Assembly (NCBI GenBank): GCA_001606155.1
Contig: LODT01000021.1
Span: 124,001-188,000, forward strand
Source: Tieghemostelium lacteum
Lineage: Eukaryota > Evosea > Eumycetozoa > Dictyosteliales > Raperosteliaceae
DNA length: 64,000 nt
Direction of reading: 5' to 3'
This document shows positions 1 to 8,185 of this stretch, piece by piece; position 1 is the first letter of the stretch; each line of letters begins with the position of its first letter. A program made the translations under genes and the position numbers. Below the pieces are notes generated by a model. That model worked only from the letters and a program-made list of their open reading frames with translations, did no database searches and was not told the DNA's origin.

Positions 1-1233
1 AAACGTGTAACACAAAAAGAATTGGATGTACAATTAGAGGGTATAGTTCAACTAAATCAAACTGAGGATGCAAATAATAAGGATTTGGGTCAAAATCATA
101 CATCACAGAAACTGACACAAGATGAAATTCAACAAATGAAGCAGTCAGGTAAAGATTCATCAACCATTATCAGAACCCTCATTGAGAATAGTTCAACATT
201 TCAAGGAAAGACTTCATTCAGTCAATTGAAATACCTGAAAAAGAAGATTAAAAAGTATACCACTGTCATTAAAGTTATTAAACCAACTGCCAAAACACTA
301 AATAGTCTCTACTACAGCTCAGATCCAAAGAAAATTTGTTTTTTGAGATTTGATACACTATCACAGATTCTAACTATGGCCAATATTCATAGTACTCAGA
401 AAGTACTCTTAATGGAAACCACTAGCGGCTACCTAACAGGTGCCATTGCAGAAAGAATGAATTCACCAGATGGTCTAATTTTTGTACCACATATTGGAAA
501 TGGTGGTCCAAATCTCAGTATTGTTAAAAATTTTGGACTTTCAAAATCAACCCTAGATACTATAAAATCTTTTGAATTAAAATTAATTGATCAATTAAAT
601 CAAAAGAATTTAATATCTTCTACTTCTTCAAATAATAATAATAATAATAATAATCATGATAATAATAATATGGATATTGAAGAACAACCAGATAAAAAGA
701 AATTAAAAGTTGATCAAACTTTATCATCAACAACTTCAACAAAAGATAAAGAAATTTTAGATCTAATTGAAAATGGTGGTTATAATTCATTGATTGTAGT
801 TACAAAATATTCACCACTGTCATTGACATTATCACTATTTCCATATTTAAATGCATCAGGACAATTTGTAATCTATTCACAATTTATTCAACAATTATTA
901 GAAGTTCATCAGGTATTACAAGACAAGAATTTAGCTGTAAATTTAAATATCTCTGAAATTTGGATGAGAGAATATCAAGTATTACCAAAAAGAACTCATC
1001 CAGAAATGTCAATGGATGGTGCAAGTGGTTATATACTAACTGGTATTAAAGTTAAAACAACAAATAATATTAAACCAACAAGTCCAATATCAACTTCAAC
1101 TTCAACTACAACAACTACAACTACAACTACAACACCACCTGTTGTAGAACCAACATCACTTGAAATGAATGTAGATACTAATAATGATAATGATTGTGAT
1201 AAAAAAAGAAAAAGAGAAGATGATACACAATAA
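1..1233 (+). CDS. trmt6: tRNA (adenine-58-N1)-methyltransferase non-catalytic subunit TRM6 (5' end missing)
   Basis: The reading frame is open from base 1, so the gene starts left of the window; 410 codons and the stop are present. Family role: TRM6 (yeast Gcd10) is the tRNA-binding, catalytically dead partner of TRM61, and the heterotetramer makes m1A58 in tRNA in the nucleus. Seen: a block near residues 115-160 with FDTLSQILTMANI followed by a degenerate Rossmann segment, and a C-terminal block with WMREYQVLPKRTHPEM and SGYILTG, both typical of TRM6. Between them lies a low-complexity Asn/Asp tract (bases 630-670), and a poly-Thr tract (1097-1130) and a Lys/Arg-rich tail follow. It converges on the TMEM208 gene with about 40 bp between the stops. 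No frameshift is seen. The assignment is by recognised motifs and is confident. Confidence 0.88.
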   Translation, partial: KRVTQKELDVQLEGIVQLNQTEDANNKDLGQNHTSQKLTQDEIQQMKQSGKDSSTIIRTLIENSSTFQGKTSFSQLKYLKKKIKKYTTVIKVIKPTAKTLNSLYYSSDPKKICFLRFDTLSQILTMANIHSTQKVLLMETTSGYLTGAIAERMNSPDGLIFVPHIGNGGPNLSIVKNFGLSKSTLDTIKSFELKLIDQLNQKNLISSTSSNNNNNNNNHDNNNMDIEEQPDKKKLKVDQTLSSTTSTKDKEILDLIENGGYNSLIVVTKYSPLSLTLSLFPYLNASGQFVIYSQFIQQLLEVHQVLQDKNLAVNLNISEIWMREYQVLPKRTHPEMSMDGASGYILTGIKVKTTNNIKPTSPISTSTSTTTTTTTTTTPPVVEPTSLEMNVDTNNDNDCDKKRKREDDTQ

Positions 1234-1270
1234 TCTTTAATATTGAATATAGTTAACTAAATTCTTACAT

Positions 1271-1871
1271 CTATCTAATATATTTAATTTTTTTAGCTTT
1301 TCTCTCATCTTTTTCTCTCTTTTTCTTTGTCTTTTCATCTTCGACTTGAGGTGTTGAATCAGGTGTGAATATCCATGGTTTAATTACCATATCCCATAGT
1401 TTATAAAATGCAAATCCTGGTATTGTCAATAATAACAATAGTGCTTTATCTGTAAATAATCCAATAACCTGAGTAATAACACAAATATATACAATATCAA
1501 AATAGTATCTAAATCATTATTAAAGGAGAAGTGTAAGTAAAAAAAAAAGTCAAACAACATTGTCATGTCTATGAAATTTTAAAAATTAATAGTTACTCAT
1601 TTAAACCTGCAGATAAATCATTACCACCATCAATCAATTCACCTTCTGCACTAAATGTTGGTGCAGCACTAGCAGATATCAATTTATATGCTAGTAAATT
1701 TAATAATGCCATTGTGATAAAACTAAACCAATTCCATCCTCCAAATGAATCTTTATGTATTACCATACGATAGACAATATATAAAAGATTACTGACTAAT
1801 AAAATGACTCTCAATTTTAACATTTCCTTGTCATTTTGAATCTTTCTCTTTTTTGCTCCACTGTTTGCCAT
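1271..1871 (-). CDS. tmem208: TMEM208/SND2-like ER membrane protein
   Basis: Two exons, 1871-1597 and 1508-1271, with an 88-bp intron (donor GTAACT, acceptor TTTAG), give 170 aa, close to the usual length of about 173. Three or four hydrophobic segments are visible near residues 20-40, 47-68 and 93-128, followed by a block with KLWDMVIKPWIFTPD that matches the TMEM208 signature, then a Lys/Glu/Arg-rich cytosolic tail. In yeast and human the family (SND2/TMEM208) acts at the ER in the SRP-independent targeting route for membrane proteins. The start is the first ATG in frame, beginning MANSGAKKRK. The exon junction restores the frame exactly (GA+A) and continues a hydrophobic helix, which supports the splice model. 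The 3' end is convergent with TRM6. Just upstream of the ATG, at 1910-1951, is a short motif also found at the 3' end of the LINE-like element. Confidence 0.85.
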
Positions 1872-1909
1872 TTTTCAATGTTGGTATTTTAAATAAAAAT
1901 TCAGTTTTT

Positions 1910-1951
1910 AACAAATTTTTTGCTTTTTATCTGTGTAAATAACAATACGCT
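1910..1951 (-). repeat. LINE-like 3'-end motif followed by an A-rich tract (possible second insertion remnant)
   Basis: On the minus strand AGCGTATTGTTATTTACACAG (1951-1931) is followed by an A-rich run ending near 1910. The same motif with two substitutions lies at the 3' end of the LINE-like element at 3000-2981. This suggests a shared 3' module, as known for dictyostelid TRE elements. I could not find its 5' end or a target duplication, so it may be only a 3' fragment. Confidence 0.35.
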
Positions 1952-2280
1952 GTTGCTACAGTCTTAATTAATATTAATATGTAATACCATCACAAACCTA
2001 TACTCCATCTTATTCTCACAAGATTGTAATCAACAAAAATATCCATTATTCCTGTTGATTATTGTTATCAAATTGCTCAACCAAATTACCAATTCCAAAT
2101 CAATACGTGTAACTATTCCTATGTTACATAGTATTATTCTGATTTACCATCTAGATGGTGGTACTTCTGGAAGTTCAGCTGCTACTTGTTTGTGGTGAAC
2201 AATATTATGAAATATACAATCAAAATATTACAAGTGTATAAAGACTATCATATTACATATTCATCTTAGTTATACAAACA

Positions 2281-2430
2281 TCGTTTAGTCTTTGTAAACG
2301 TATTGGATAAATATAAAGACCGATTCTTTATATTGTGTATCTCCTGGCTAGGGAATCTAAATCACAAAGTTACGAACTATTCAGCAATGCTAAAGATTCA
2401 TTGTCTTAATAGCAATTGTCTGTAAAATTA
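2281..2430 (+). pseudogene. Decayed coding fragment, inverted relative of the fragment at 2667-2891
   Basis: Read on the plus strand, the segment gives FVNVLDKYKDRFFI and more, without a start codon. The 23 bases at 2296-2318 occur again as an exact reverse complement at 2761-2783, where the minus strand reads IVNVLDKYKNYFF. A second shared stretch, accgattctttatatt, occurs in direct orientation at 2321-2336 and about 2686-2701. It looks like two diverged copies of one short coding unit in inverted arrangement. The family is not recognised. Confidence 0.4.
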
Positions 2431-2601
2431 ATAATAATGAAGTGAATGCAATTTGTGCAAAATCACTGTTGTTGATCAATTTCTTATTAAAAAATGAATA
2501 TAACGTAAATTTTGTTATAATGATTGAATAATATAAATTGTGATTGATAAATGAATGATTATGTAATTTGTAATTTTAATGAGGTAAGATAAAATACCGA
2601 A

Positions 2602-2653
2602 GGTGTTCACGCCCTCCTAAGAGGATACATGAGTATCACCGAACCCCAAAGGG
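2602..2653 (+). ncRNA. Candidate structured RNA: three-way junction plus 3' hairpin
   Basis: This is a GC-rich island in very AT-rich DNA. By eye it folds as a closing helix GGTG (2602-2605) with CACC (2637-2640), enclosing hairpin CCTC/GAGG (2613-2616 with 2621-2624, loop CTAA) and hairpin ATAC/GTAT (2625-2628 with 2633-2636, loop ATGA) stacked directly on it. A further hairpin CCC/GGG (2645-2647 with 2651-2653) follows. There is no fit to tRNA, hammerhead or the dictyostelid class I RNA consensus. Strand and transcription are unknown, and short helices can arise by chance. Confidence 0.3.
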
Positions 2654-2666
2654 ACGGCCTAAATAT

Positions 2667-2891
2667 TTAAAAATATAAACGATAAACCGATTCTTTATAT
2701 TCATTCTTTTCACATTTAGAACATAATTTCAATACACATCTGACTGGGAAAAAGTAATTCTTATATTTATCCAATACGTTTACAATAGTGTAGCCTCGAG
2801 AATGGAAACAATTAGAGAATATTACATTATTCCCTAATTCACTAATTAAATTTTTTTTGCTCTTGGAAACTAGTTTTGTTCCACTGGGCAC
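2667..2891 (-). pseudogene. Short Cys-containing coding fragment, family unknown
   Basis: The frame is open for 74 codons and has no convincing ATG; the nominal start is GTG. It contains the block VNVLDKYKNYFF and then a cluster C-V-L-K-L-C-S-K-C, which could be part of a zinc-binding or ankyrin/F-box-type dictyostelid protein. The same VLDKYK block is found inverted at 2297-2320. I read both as remnants of one gene family. It could also be one exon of an unrecognised gene. Confidence 0.3.
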
Positions 2892-2951
2892 AAAAAGGAT
2901 ATTTTTACCGCAAAATAAATCAAATTTTTTGGATTACCTATTTTTACCATA

Positions 2952-2968
2952 AATAGGAGGACAAAACT
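2952..2968 (+). repeat. Target-site duplication, left copy, of the LINE-like element
   Basis: AATAGGAGGACAAAACT is repeated exactly at 4337-4353. The six extra T's that follow (2969-2974) are the oligo(A) tail of the minus-strand insertion. Confidence 0.8.
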
Positions 2969-4336
2969 TTTTTTGTGGCCTGTGTAATTAGCAATACGCT
3001 AAAAACGGCGGCAATCAGTTATATAAGTTAATTTATTGAATTATATTTTTGTTTACATTAGTTTATATATTGTTGTTAATTTGTTAAGTTGGATTGTATT
3101 ATTGTGAGTAATTTGTTTTTTGTGTGTTTTTTTTTGGGTTCTTCATTTCCTTGGGTTTCTTCGTGTGGGGTGTAATAATATTTCAATTGAGGGATCTTCA
3201 GTTGTGAGGTGATTGGTTTTTTTTTTTTTTTTTTTTTTATTCTGTGGAATTAACTGGGAGGGTTTGAGTGGAGTTATCCACTTGCATTGTAGTTATAATT
3301 TCTTTAGTTCCTCTGCAGTTCTTCTATTGTTTATTTCCATGGAGGATTTCTACCATTAGCTGGGCGTAGTATGGACCCTTGAACTGATGAGCTTCGAGTG
3401 CTTGAAGAGGAGTTTCTCGTGGTAGGGGTATTGATTGTATTATTCTTTGAAGAGGTTGTATTTGAGGTGGAAGAGGGAGAAGAAGAAGTTGGTGTTGGAG
3501 TTGGGGTTATTGTTGTTGTTACTGTTGTTGTAGGTGTTGAATTTGATGACTTATTAGTATTGGTTGTTTTGGTAACTGCTGTTGATTGTTTGGGTGGGGG
3601 ACCTGTGGTCTTTTTGCCTAAAGCATTTTCGACAGTTTTTTGGTTAGCCAATCTGAACTCTCTAGTGGTGTGAGGGCTTACAAAATATTTGATATTGTCG
3701 GTCTGTCCATTTTCGTGGTCAATACATTGCTTTAGAGCTGCTATGTTTTGCTCTTTTGGGATGAGAGTGATGACGGAGAGCCTATTGATTTTCATTGTCT
3801 TTGAATCAATAACTTTTATCAAGTTTTCGTCCACTGTGGCTCCCTTGATAAACCAATGTTTTTCAAGGTTTTCTGTTGTGAACCCTCCAAAGCTTTCTTC
3901 TTCTAGATAAGCAAGAGTGTGAACATAATGATGCCCTGGGAAGTATAGTAGGAATCTTTGAACAACTAGATTACCATGTCTGAATGTGTTCCATGTGTGG
4001 TGCAGACCGTGAAGTTGTTCCTTCTTTATTCTCCCGTATACTATGGTGCCTTTGTTTATATTTCTGTGATAATTGAAGGTACCTGGCAGAATCAAGTCTG
4101 CACACATTGTAGCTGTGTTTCGTGTTAATTCTGTAGCCTCTGGGAAGAACATTCGTATCTGAATAGTCATGGCATTAATGGCATCCTCTTTACATCTCTT
4201 GATCATTGAATTTTGAAAAAATCTAAATTCTTTGAGTCGAGTCTCAAAGGTGATGTTCTCACCACTATTAGTCATTATTCCTTTGTTTCCAGCTGATTAT
4301 ACTTGTGTTTCTGGTACTCTTTTTCTACGGTGAAAT
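2969..4336 (-). mobile_element. Non-LTR (LINE-like, TRE-type) element with a single ORF and oligo(A) tail
   Basis: The segment is bounded by a perfect 17-bp direct repeat (2952-2968 and 4337-4353). Read on the minus strand it starts about 60 bp before a 314-aa ORF, has a long 3' untranslated part with an internal A run (minus strand of about 3217-3239), and ends in six A's directly against the duplication. A long target duplication next to an oligo(A) end is the signature of target-primed reverse transcription, and dictyostelid TRE elements give duplications of about this size. No reverse transcriptase or endonuclease is present in the 1.37 kb, so the element looks non-autonomous or is an ORF1-only derivative. 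Base composition is clearly richer in G and C than the flanks. The nearest tRNA gene seen is 2 kb away, so tRNA targeting is not evident. Confidence 0.65.
3331..4275 (-). CDS. 314-aa protein of the LINE-like element (ORF1-like), family not recognised
   Basis: The ORF is uninterrupted, starts at an ATG (MTNSGENITF) and lies wholly inside the element flanked by the 17-bp duplication. About 225 residues look globular and mixed, with several His, Arg and aromatic residues (LHGLHHTWNTFRHGNLVVQR, about residues 89-108). The last 90 are a Ser/Thr/Pro/Asn-rich tail ending in a basic stretch. I see no zinc knuckle, RRM, coiled coil, endonuclease or reverse transcriptase motif. Position and context suggest the nucleic-acid-binding ORF1 of a dictyostelid LINE, but this rests on context only. 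Codon usage is less A/T-biased than in the host genes, which fits a mobile origin. An alternative is a host or foreign gene captured by the element. The uninterrupted frame implies recent insertion or selection. Confidence 0.55.
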   Translation of the reverse strand: MTNSGENITFETRLKEFRFFQNSMIKRCKEDAINAMTIQIRMFFPEATELTRNTATMCADLILPGTFNYHRNINKGTIVYGRIKKEQLHGLHHTWNTFRHGNLVVQRFLLYFPGHHYVHTLAYLEEESFGGFTTENLEKHWFIKGATVDENLIKVIDSKTMKINRLSVITLIPKEQNIAALKQCIDHENGQTDNIKYFVSPHTTREFRLANQKTVENALGKKTTGPPPKQSTAVTKTTNTNKSSNSTPTTTVTTTITPTPTPTSSSPSSTSNTTSSKNNTINTPTTRNSSSSTRSSSVQGSILRPANGRNPPWK

Positions 4337-4353
4337 AATAGGAGGACAAAACT
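4337..4353 (+). repeat. Target-site duplication, right copy, of the LINE-like element
   Basis: This is an exact copy of 2952-2968. On the minus strand it immediately precedes the 5' end of the element. Confidence 0.8.
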
Positions 4354-6087
4354 CCATTTTAAACCCTTCGAAATAAAATTATTTTGCTCCGGAAGATAGT
4401 TTTGCATTTTTGAAAAAATTTCATTCGAAAATATCTTGATTTTTTAAAAATTGCTTGTAAAATGCATAATTTAGAAAATGAGATTTACTAGTTTTATAGG
4501 TATAGTTATAATTGTATATTTATAGAGAGAATAATACTCCATTCATCATATGGTGATGACTGGTATAAGATTCCAATAGGATATTGTAATTGGTGGGAGT
4601 TGTAAAAAGTGAGGAATCAAAGTTTAAGACTTTTCAGAAATTTGAAGAAATTTAAAAAACATCAAGTTCTAATGTTTATTTAAGTTTATACTATATATTT
4701 ATGCAATATTTAATGATTCAGATTAGGATATAAGTAATAAATGTAGAAGTTGTGTTGAAGTGTAATATTACATATAAGATTGTTGAAATTTTTAATTTTT
4801 TTTTTTGATTTTTTTCACTTTTTTGTTTAAAAATTTATCCAGTCTGCCATATCTTTGTGCGGGAGTGGAATAATATATATAAGTAATAATAAGTAAAGAT
4901 ACCAACAATTATTTATTCAAATTTCAATATCTTCACAACAAGATAGAAGATAAAAGAAATTTTGATCAAAATAAACGTTACTTAGAACTTTTGCAGCATA
5001 ATATTTTATAGGTTTAGGGTTACTGATTAATATCACTGAATTGGCAGCGATTTTATCTAATGATGGAATAATTCCCTCTGGGTAAATGCCAATCTGTAAT
5101 GTGGAATATTGGTTTCTATTTGGTTATTATCCCTGTTAGAAGAGATTGGTAGGTTTATTAATTAGTTGCTATTTTGTCATTTGTCATACATGGTAGTTGA
5201 CAATCATCTAAACAATTTAAATACTAACATATGATAGACAACAGATTAAGAAAACTTATTATTGGTATTGATAATTGATAACCACCCACTGTTCCATCCT
5301 AAATAGCCATTATCATTAAACAATTGACATAAACTCTATGATATCACCCACAAATAGGTTGGATTCATAAACTCGAGAAATAGGTAGATTTGGAATCTCA
5401 GATAATCTTTGAATACCGAATAGATAGGGTAATGAAAGAGTTGTTGGTCATATGGATTCATAAACTTATAAAATCATCAACAGGTGAATCATTAGTGATG
5501 GAGATATATTCAATTTCATATTAAAGACTCTTGCACCAATAAATATAACTTGAACAAAAGAAAAGAAGAACACTATTCACTTTATGTTTTCCCTCATTGA
5601 AAGTCATTGAGTCAGGGAGCTATAATGTTCAAGATAGAAACCAGTGTGCTTTAAAAAATAATGAACATAGGTAGAGACCTTTTAACCTTTGGGTAAAGTG
5701 TCATCATCAACATCATAATTTGGTACTGGAATAGATTTACTAGTAGTAGTGGTAGAATTAGCAGAAGTGTTGTTGTTATTATTCCGATGGTGGGTGATCA
5801 TGATGATGATACACTTGTCCTATCAACACTATCAGAAATACTATTTCATTACTGTTTCCTGCTGTGGTTGTTGGTGTAGTAGCGCCTCCTGATGAAACTG
5901 TGGTTGTTTGTGGTGGAGGTGGACTAGTCCAGGTGTCATAATCTAATATTAGTTATATAATAACCCAAGGATGGTAACAGAGATATACATCATCGTAATG
6001 ATTACAAAACACCTTCAAGATACCAATAGACTATAATAGAGACAGAGATAGATAGAATGATAATAGAGATAGGATTATAAAAGAATC
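4354..6087. other. Gene-poor AT-rich stretch with decayed coding traces
   Basis: There is no intact ORF. Short coding-like traces occur. On the minus strand of 5095-4985 a segment reads like GIYPEGIIPSLDKIAANSV. On the minus strand of about 5445-5345 there is LPYLFGIQRLSEIPNLP. On the plus strand, 5690-5935 has a gene-like composition with Val/Gly-rich or Pro/His-rich readings. These look like fragments of old host genes. I could not assign a family to any of them. Confidence 0.4.
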
Positions 6088-6228
6088 AATGATAGCTCTC
6101 AAAGAGGTGGTTATCATAGTAATAGAACACCTTCAAGAGATTCAAATAGATATTATAATAGAGATGATTATAAGACTCCATCTAGAGACTATAATTGTGA
6201 GCAAAGATACACAAGAATTATATGTTAG
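5986..6228 (+). pseudogene. Remnant of an Arg/Ser/Tyr/Asn-rich (RGG/RS-like) protein gene
   Basis: From 6088 to the TAG at 6226-6228 the frame encodes 46 residues with repeated units SNRTPSRDSNR and DDYKTPSRDYN. A related unit, NDYKTPSR, is readable just upstream (about 5995-6020) in a frame that soon stops. Repeated TPSR, YYNR and RGG-type residues are typical of the low-complexity tail of RNA-binding proteins. No start codon, RRM or splice-consistent upstream exon is seen. I take it as a broken host gene copy. It may instead be a missed terminal exon of an undetected gene. Confidence 0.4.
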
Positions 6229-6377
6229 TCTCTAATATCTGCTATTTGGATATTTTTGATTTTTACGACAGAACAAACCAAATTTTTGTATTTCGTATTT
6301 TTGCCATATAAATACATAACTGGGCATTCCAGGAGCAAAACACCAAAAATTCAGAGGGGAGCAAAAAATGAATAAAA

Positions 6378-6448
6378 TGCCTCTTCCTGGAATTGAACCA
6401 GGGTCTAAGCTTTACAAGAGCCTTGTACTGCCACTATACTAAAGAGGT
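6378..6448 (-). tRNA. tRNA-Thr (anticodon UGU)
   Basis: The 71-nt cloverleaf on the minus strand has an acceptor stem of CCTCTT with AAGAGG, a D stem GTAT/GTAC, an anticodon stem AGGCT/AGCTT with loop CTTGTAA (anticodon TGT), and a T arm CCTGG-TTCAATT-CCAGG that supplies a good B box; discriminator A. A T-rich run suited to pol III termination follows at once. Only the first acceptor pair is off: position 1 is A against C72, where G would be expected. There is no intron. It may be functional if the end mismatch is tolerated or repaired, or it may be an early pseudogene. It is the only tRNA I found in the window. Confidence 0.8.
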
Positions 6449-6984
6449 TTTTATAAAAACAAAAAAATTAAAAATAAGTAGTCTTCCGGTAAAATTTTTT
6501 TTTTTTTCTCATGTAGTATAGCATCTCATTAAATCTTATGATTCTAGAATATTCTATATTCTAAGATAATTCCATATTTTAAATATCTAACATTATAAAA
6601 ACAAAATAAAATAATTAATCAACACATTATCATTTATATCATAAAAAGAATAACATTTACCCTTTGTTATTACACTCAAGGCTCAAAAAGCTTGGATTTT
6701 TACGACCTTCATCAACAGATTAAATAGATCTTCAGCTCTAGCAGTCTCCTACGAAGATGAATTATACATAGATTGAGAAACAATATTCCGACTGAATTTA
6801 TGAAAAACTGTTTTGAAGCATGGAAAGATAACTCAAACTCTAAAACAGAAATAGGTTCCAAGACAATTCCAGAAGGAACCAATAGAAGAATAAGACTAAA
6901 ATATATGAAGTAATGGGAAAAAACACTGGAGACTCTATCACAGTACCACTATAGACAAGGTAAAAAACCAATGTATATCCTCGA

Positions 6985-7159
6985 TCAAATTTCAAATCAA
7001 AATGTTCACCAAGACTTGGTGCAAAAATACCAATCTAATACAAATTCTAATACCAGACCATTTTATGGCCCTTTTCAATGTACATAAATAAACTTTAGAT
7101 CCAACTCCTACATGTTAGGGGTCTGGGCGTATCAATTGGTACGCCTTTAACAAAAAAAC
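6985..7159 (+). repeat. Unclassified repeat R2, copy a (undisrupted)
   Basis: It is paralogous to 8186-8488. In the shared frame it reads KFQIKMFTKTWCKNTN and continues to FMALFNVHK before a stop. Many of the base differences from the other copy fall at third codon positions. It ends with the common block TACGCCTTTAACAAAAAAA. At 7085-7089 it keeps a single TAAAT, the undivided target site that is duplicated around the short repeat in the other copy. No transposase or reverse transcriptase motif is recognisable. It may be a piece of a mobile element or of an expanded, decayed gene family. Confidence 0.6.
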
Positions 7160-7388
7160 TATCTTATAAGTACTTTGGTACATCAAAGGACTTTACTTGA
7201 ATTATATTCCAAATATCCAATAATCATAATAATAATATCTTAATCATCATTTATCATAATACTTTAATAAAATAAATTCCTATATTTTCCATATACTAAA
7301 TTAAACATAAAGTACTTCATTATACGTAGTACTTTACATTTTTTTTTTTTGCTTAACTTAGGTAGTAAATGTCCATTCTGCAGATAAT

Positions 7389-7586
7389 ATGGATATGGAA
7401 TTGAACTTGTCAGTAGTTGTCTACAAACTGAATATATCCAAAAGAGCAGTGGGAAGAATATTCAGTCTATTAAAATACTGGAGACTTTATCATAGTACCA
7501 GTCTTGAAAATGATATTTATTTTAGTCACTCATCAATGCAAAGAATTCAAAAGCAGAAAGAAAACTTCAAAAAAAAAAGTTTTTAA
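7389..7586 (+). pseudogene. 65-codon ORF related to repeat R2 upstream part
   Basis: The ORF starts at an ATG (MDMELNLSVV). It contains KYWRLYHSTSLEND, which matches the reading HWRLYHSTTIDK at about 6933-6968 with mostly third-position changes. The tail is Lys/Gln-rich. It is probably a fragment of the same unknown coding unit rather than a working gene, as it lacks the downstream KFQIKMFTKT part. Confidence 0.35.
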
Positions 7587-7993
7587 GTGAAAGTAATTAA
7601 GAATTCTATTATTTTATATTGATTTATAAAATACTATTGTAGTTCAACTAAAAATACTGTTCAAGGGAAACTAGAGTTTTTTTTTTTAAAAGCATATCAT
7701 ATTTTTGATAATGGATTTAATTCTATTGAAGTATTTGCATACATCTAAATTAGTTATATATATAACTGAATCACTATTCTATTGGTATTATTTAAAAAAA
7801 TATAGATTCATTATAAACTCTTGGTATGATAAATAAAAGTGGAATGAAACTTGGAATTTGATATATATAAATTTGTGGGTGTCTAAATTAAGTTATTATT
7901 TTCAGAAAACATATAGATTGTAGTATCTATGCATATCAACTTTCTTTGCCAATGAAGAACCTTATTAATTTTATGATTGAAGAAATCATCTAT

Positions 7994-8112
7994 TGTAAGA
8001 ATGGGAGATGTATAACCACTACGCAAAAGGGACTAATCGGATACTAGGTATCATCCTCTTATGCCTCTTCTCCTTATCATAAGACCTTCTGGTTTCTTTC
8101 ACTTTCATTACA
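7994..8112 (+). mobile_element. Short TG...CA repeat, copy A (solo-LTR-like fossil)
   Basis: The 119-bp element begins TGTAAG and ends CATTACA, and is flanked by the 5-bp duplication TCTAT (7989-7993 and 8113-8117). It is about 90% alike to copies B and C over the shared core. TG...CA ends with a 5-bp duplication are the integration pattern of LTR retroelements, so a solo LTR of a family with very short LTRs (or a TRIM) is the first choice. A MITE is the alternative. It has no coding capacity. High similarity among the copies suggests modest age. Confidence 0.7.
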
Positions 8113-8185
8113 TCTATAGATAAAAATTAAAATATTAGAGGAAAACCAATAATTGAACATGAAAAGACTATACTCCACATCTATA

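Larger units (their letters stand above)
6449..7993. other. Intergenic region with repeated short coding fragments
   Basis: No intact gene is present. About 6910-7159 and 7389-7590 hold short segments that share the reading WRLYHST, and the first is also paralogous to 8186-8488. The rest is AT-rich DNA with poly-T runs (6489-6508, 7341-7350). Confidence 0.5.

Noticed and set aside
3398-3910. Two plus-strand ORFs (91 and 73 codons) opposite the 314-aa ORF
   Set aside because: They are antisense shadows of the Ser/Thr-rich tail and core of the longer ORF, with Val/Gly-rich nonsense composition.
8020-8030. tRNA-derived SINE, because the minus strand of the short repeats contains GTAGTGGTTATAC, like a tRNA D arm
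   Set aside because: No B box lies at the right distance and there is no oligo(A) end. The TG...CA ends with 5-bp duplications fit integrase-type insertion better.
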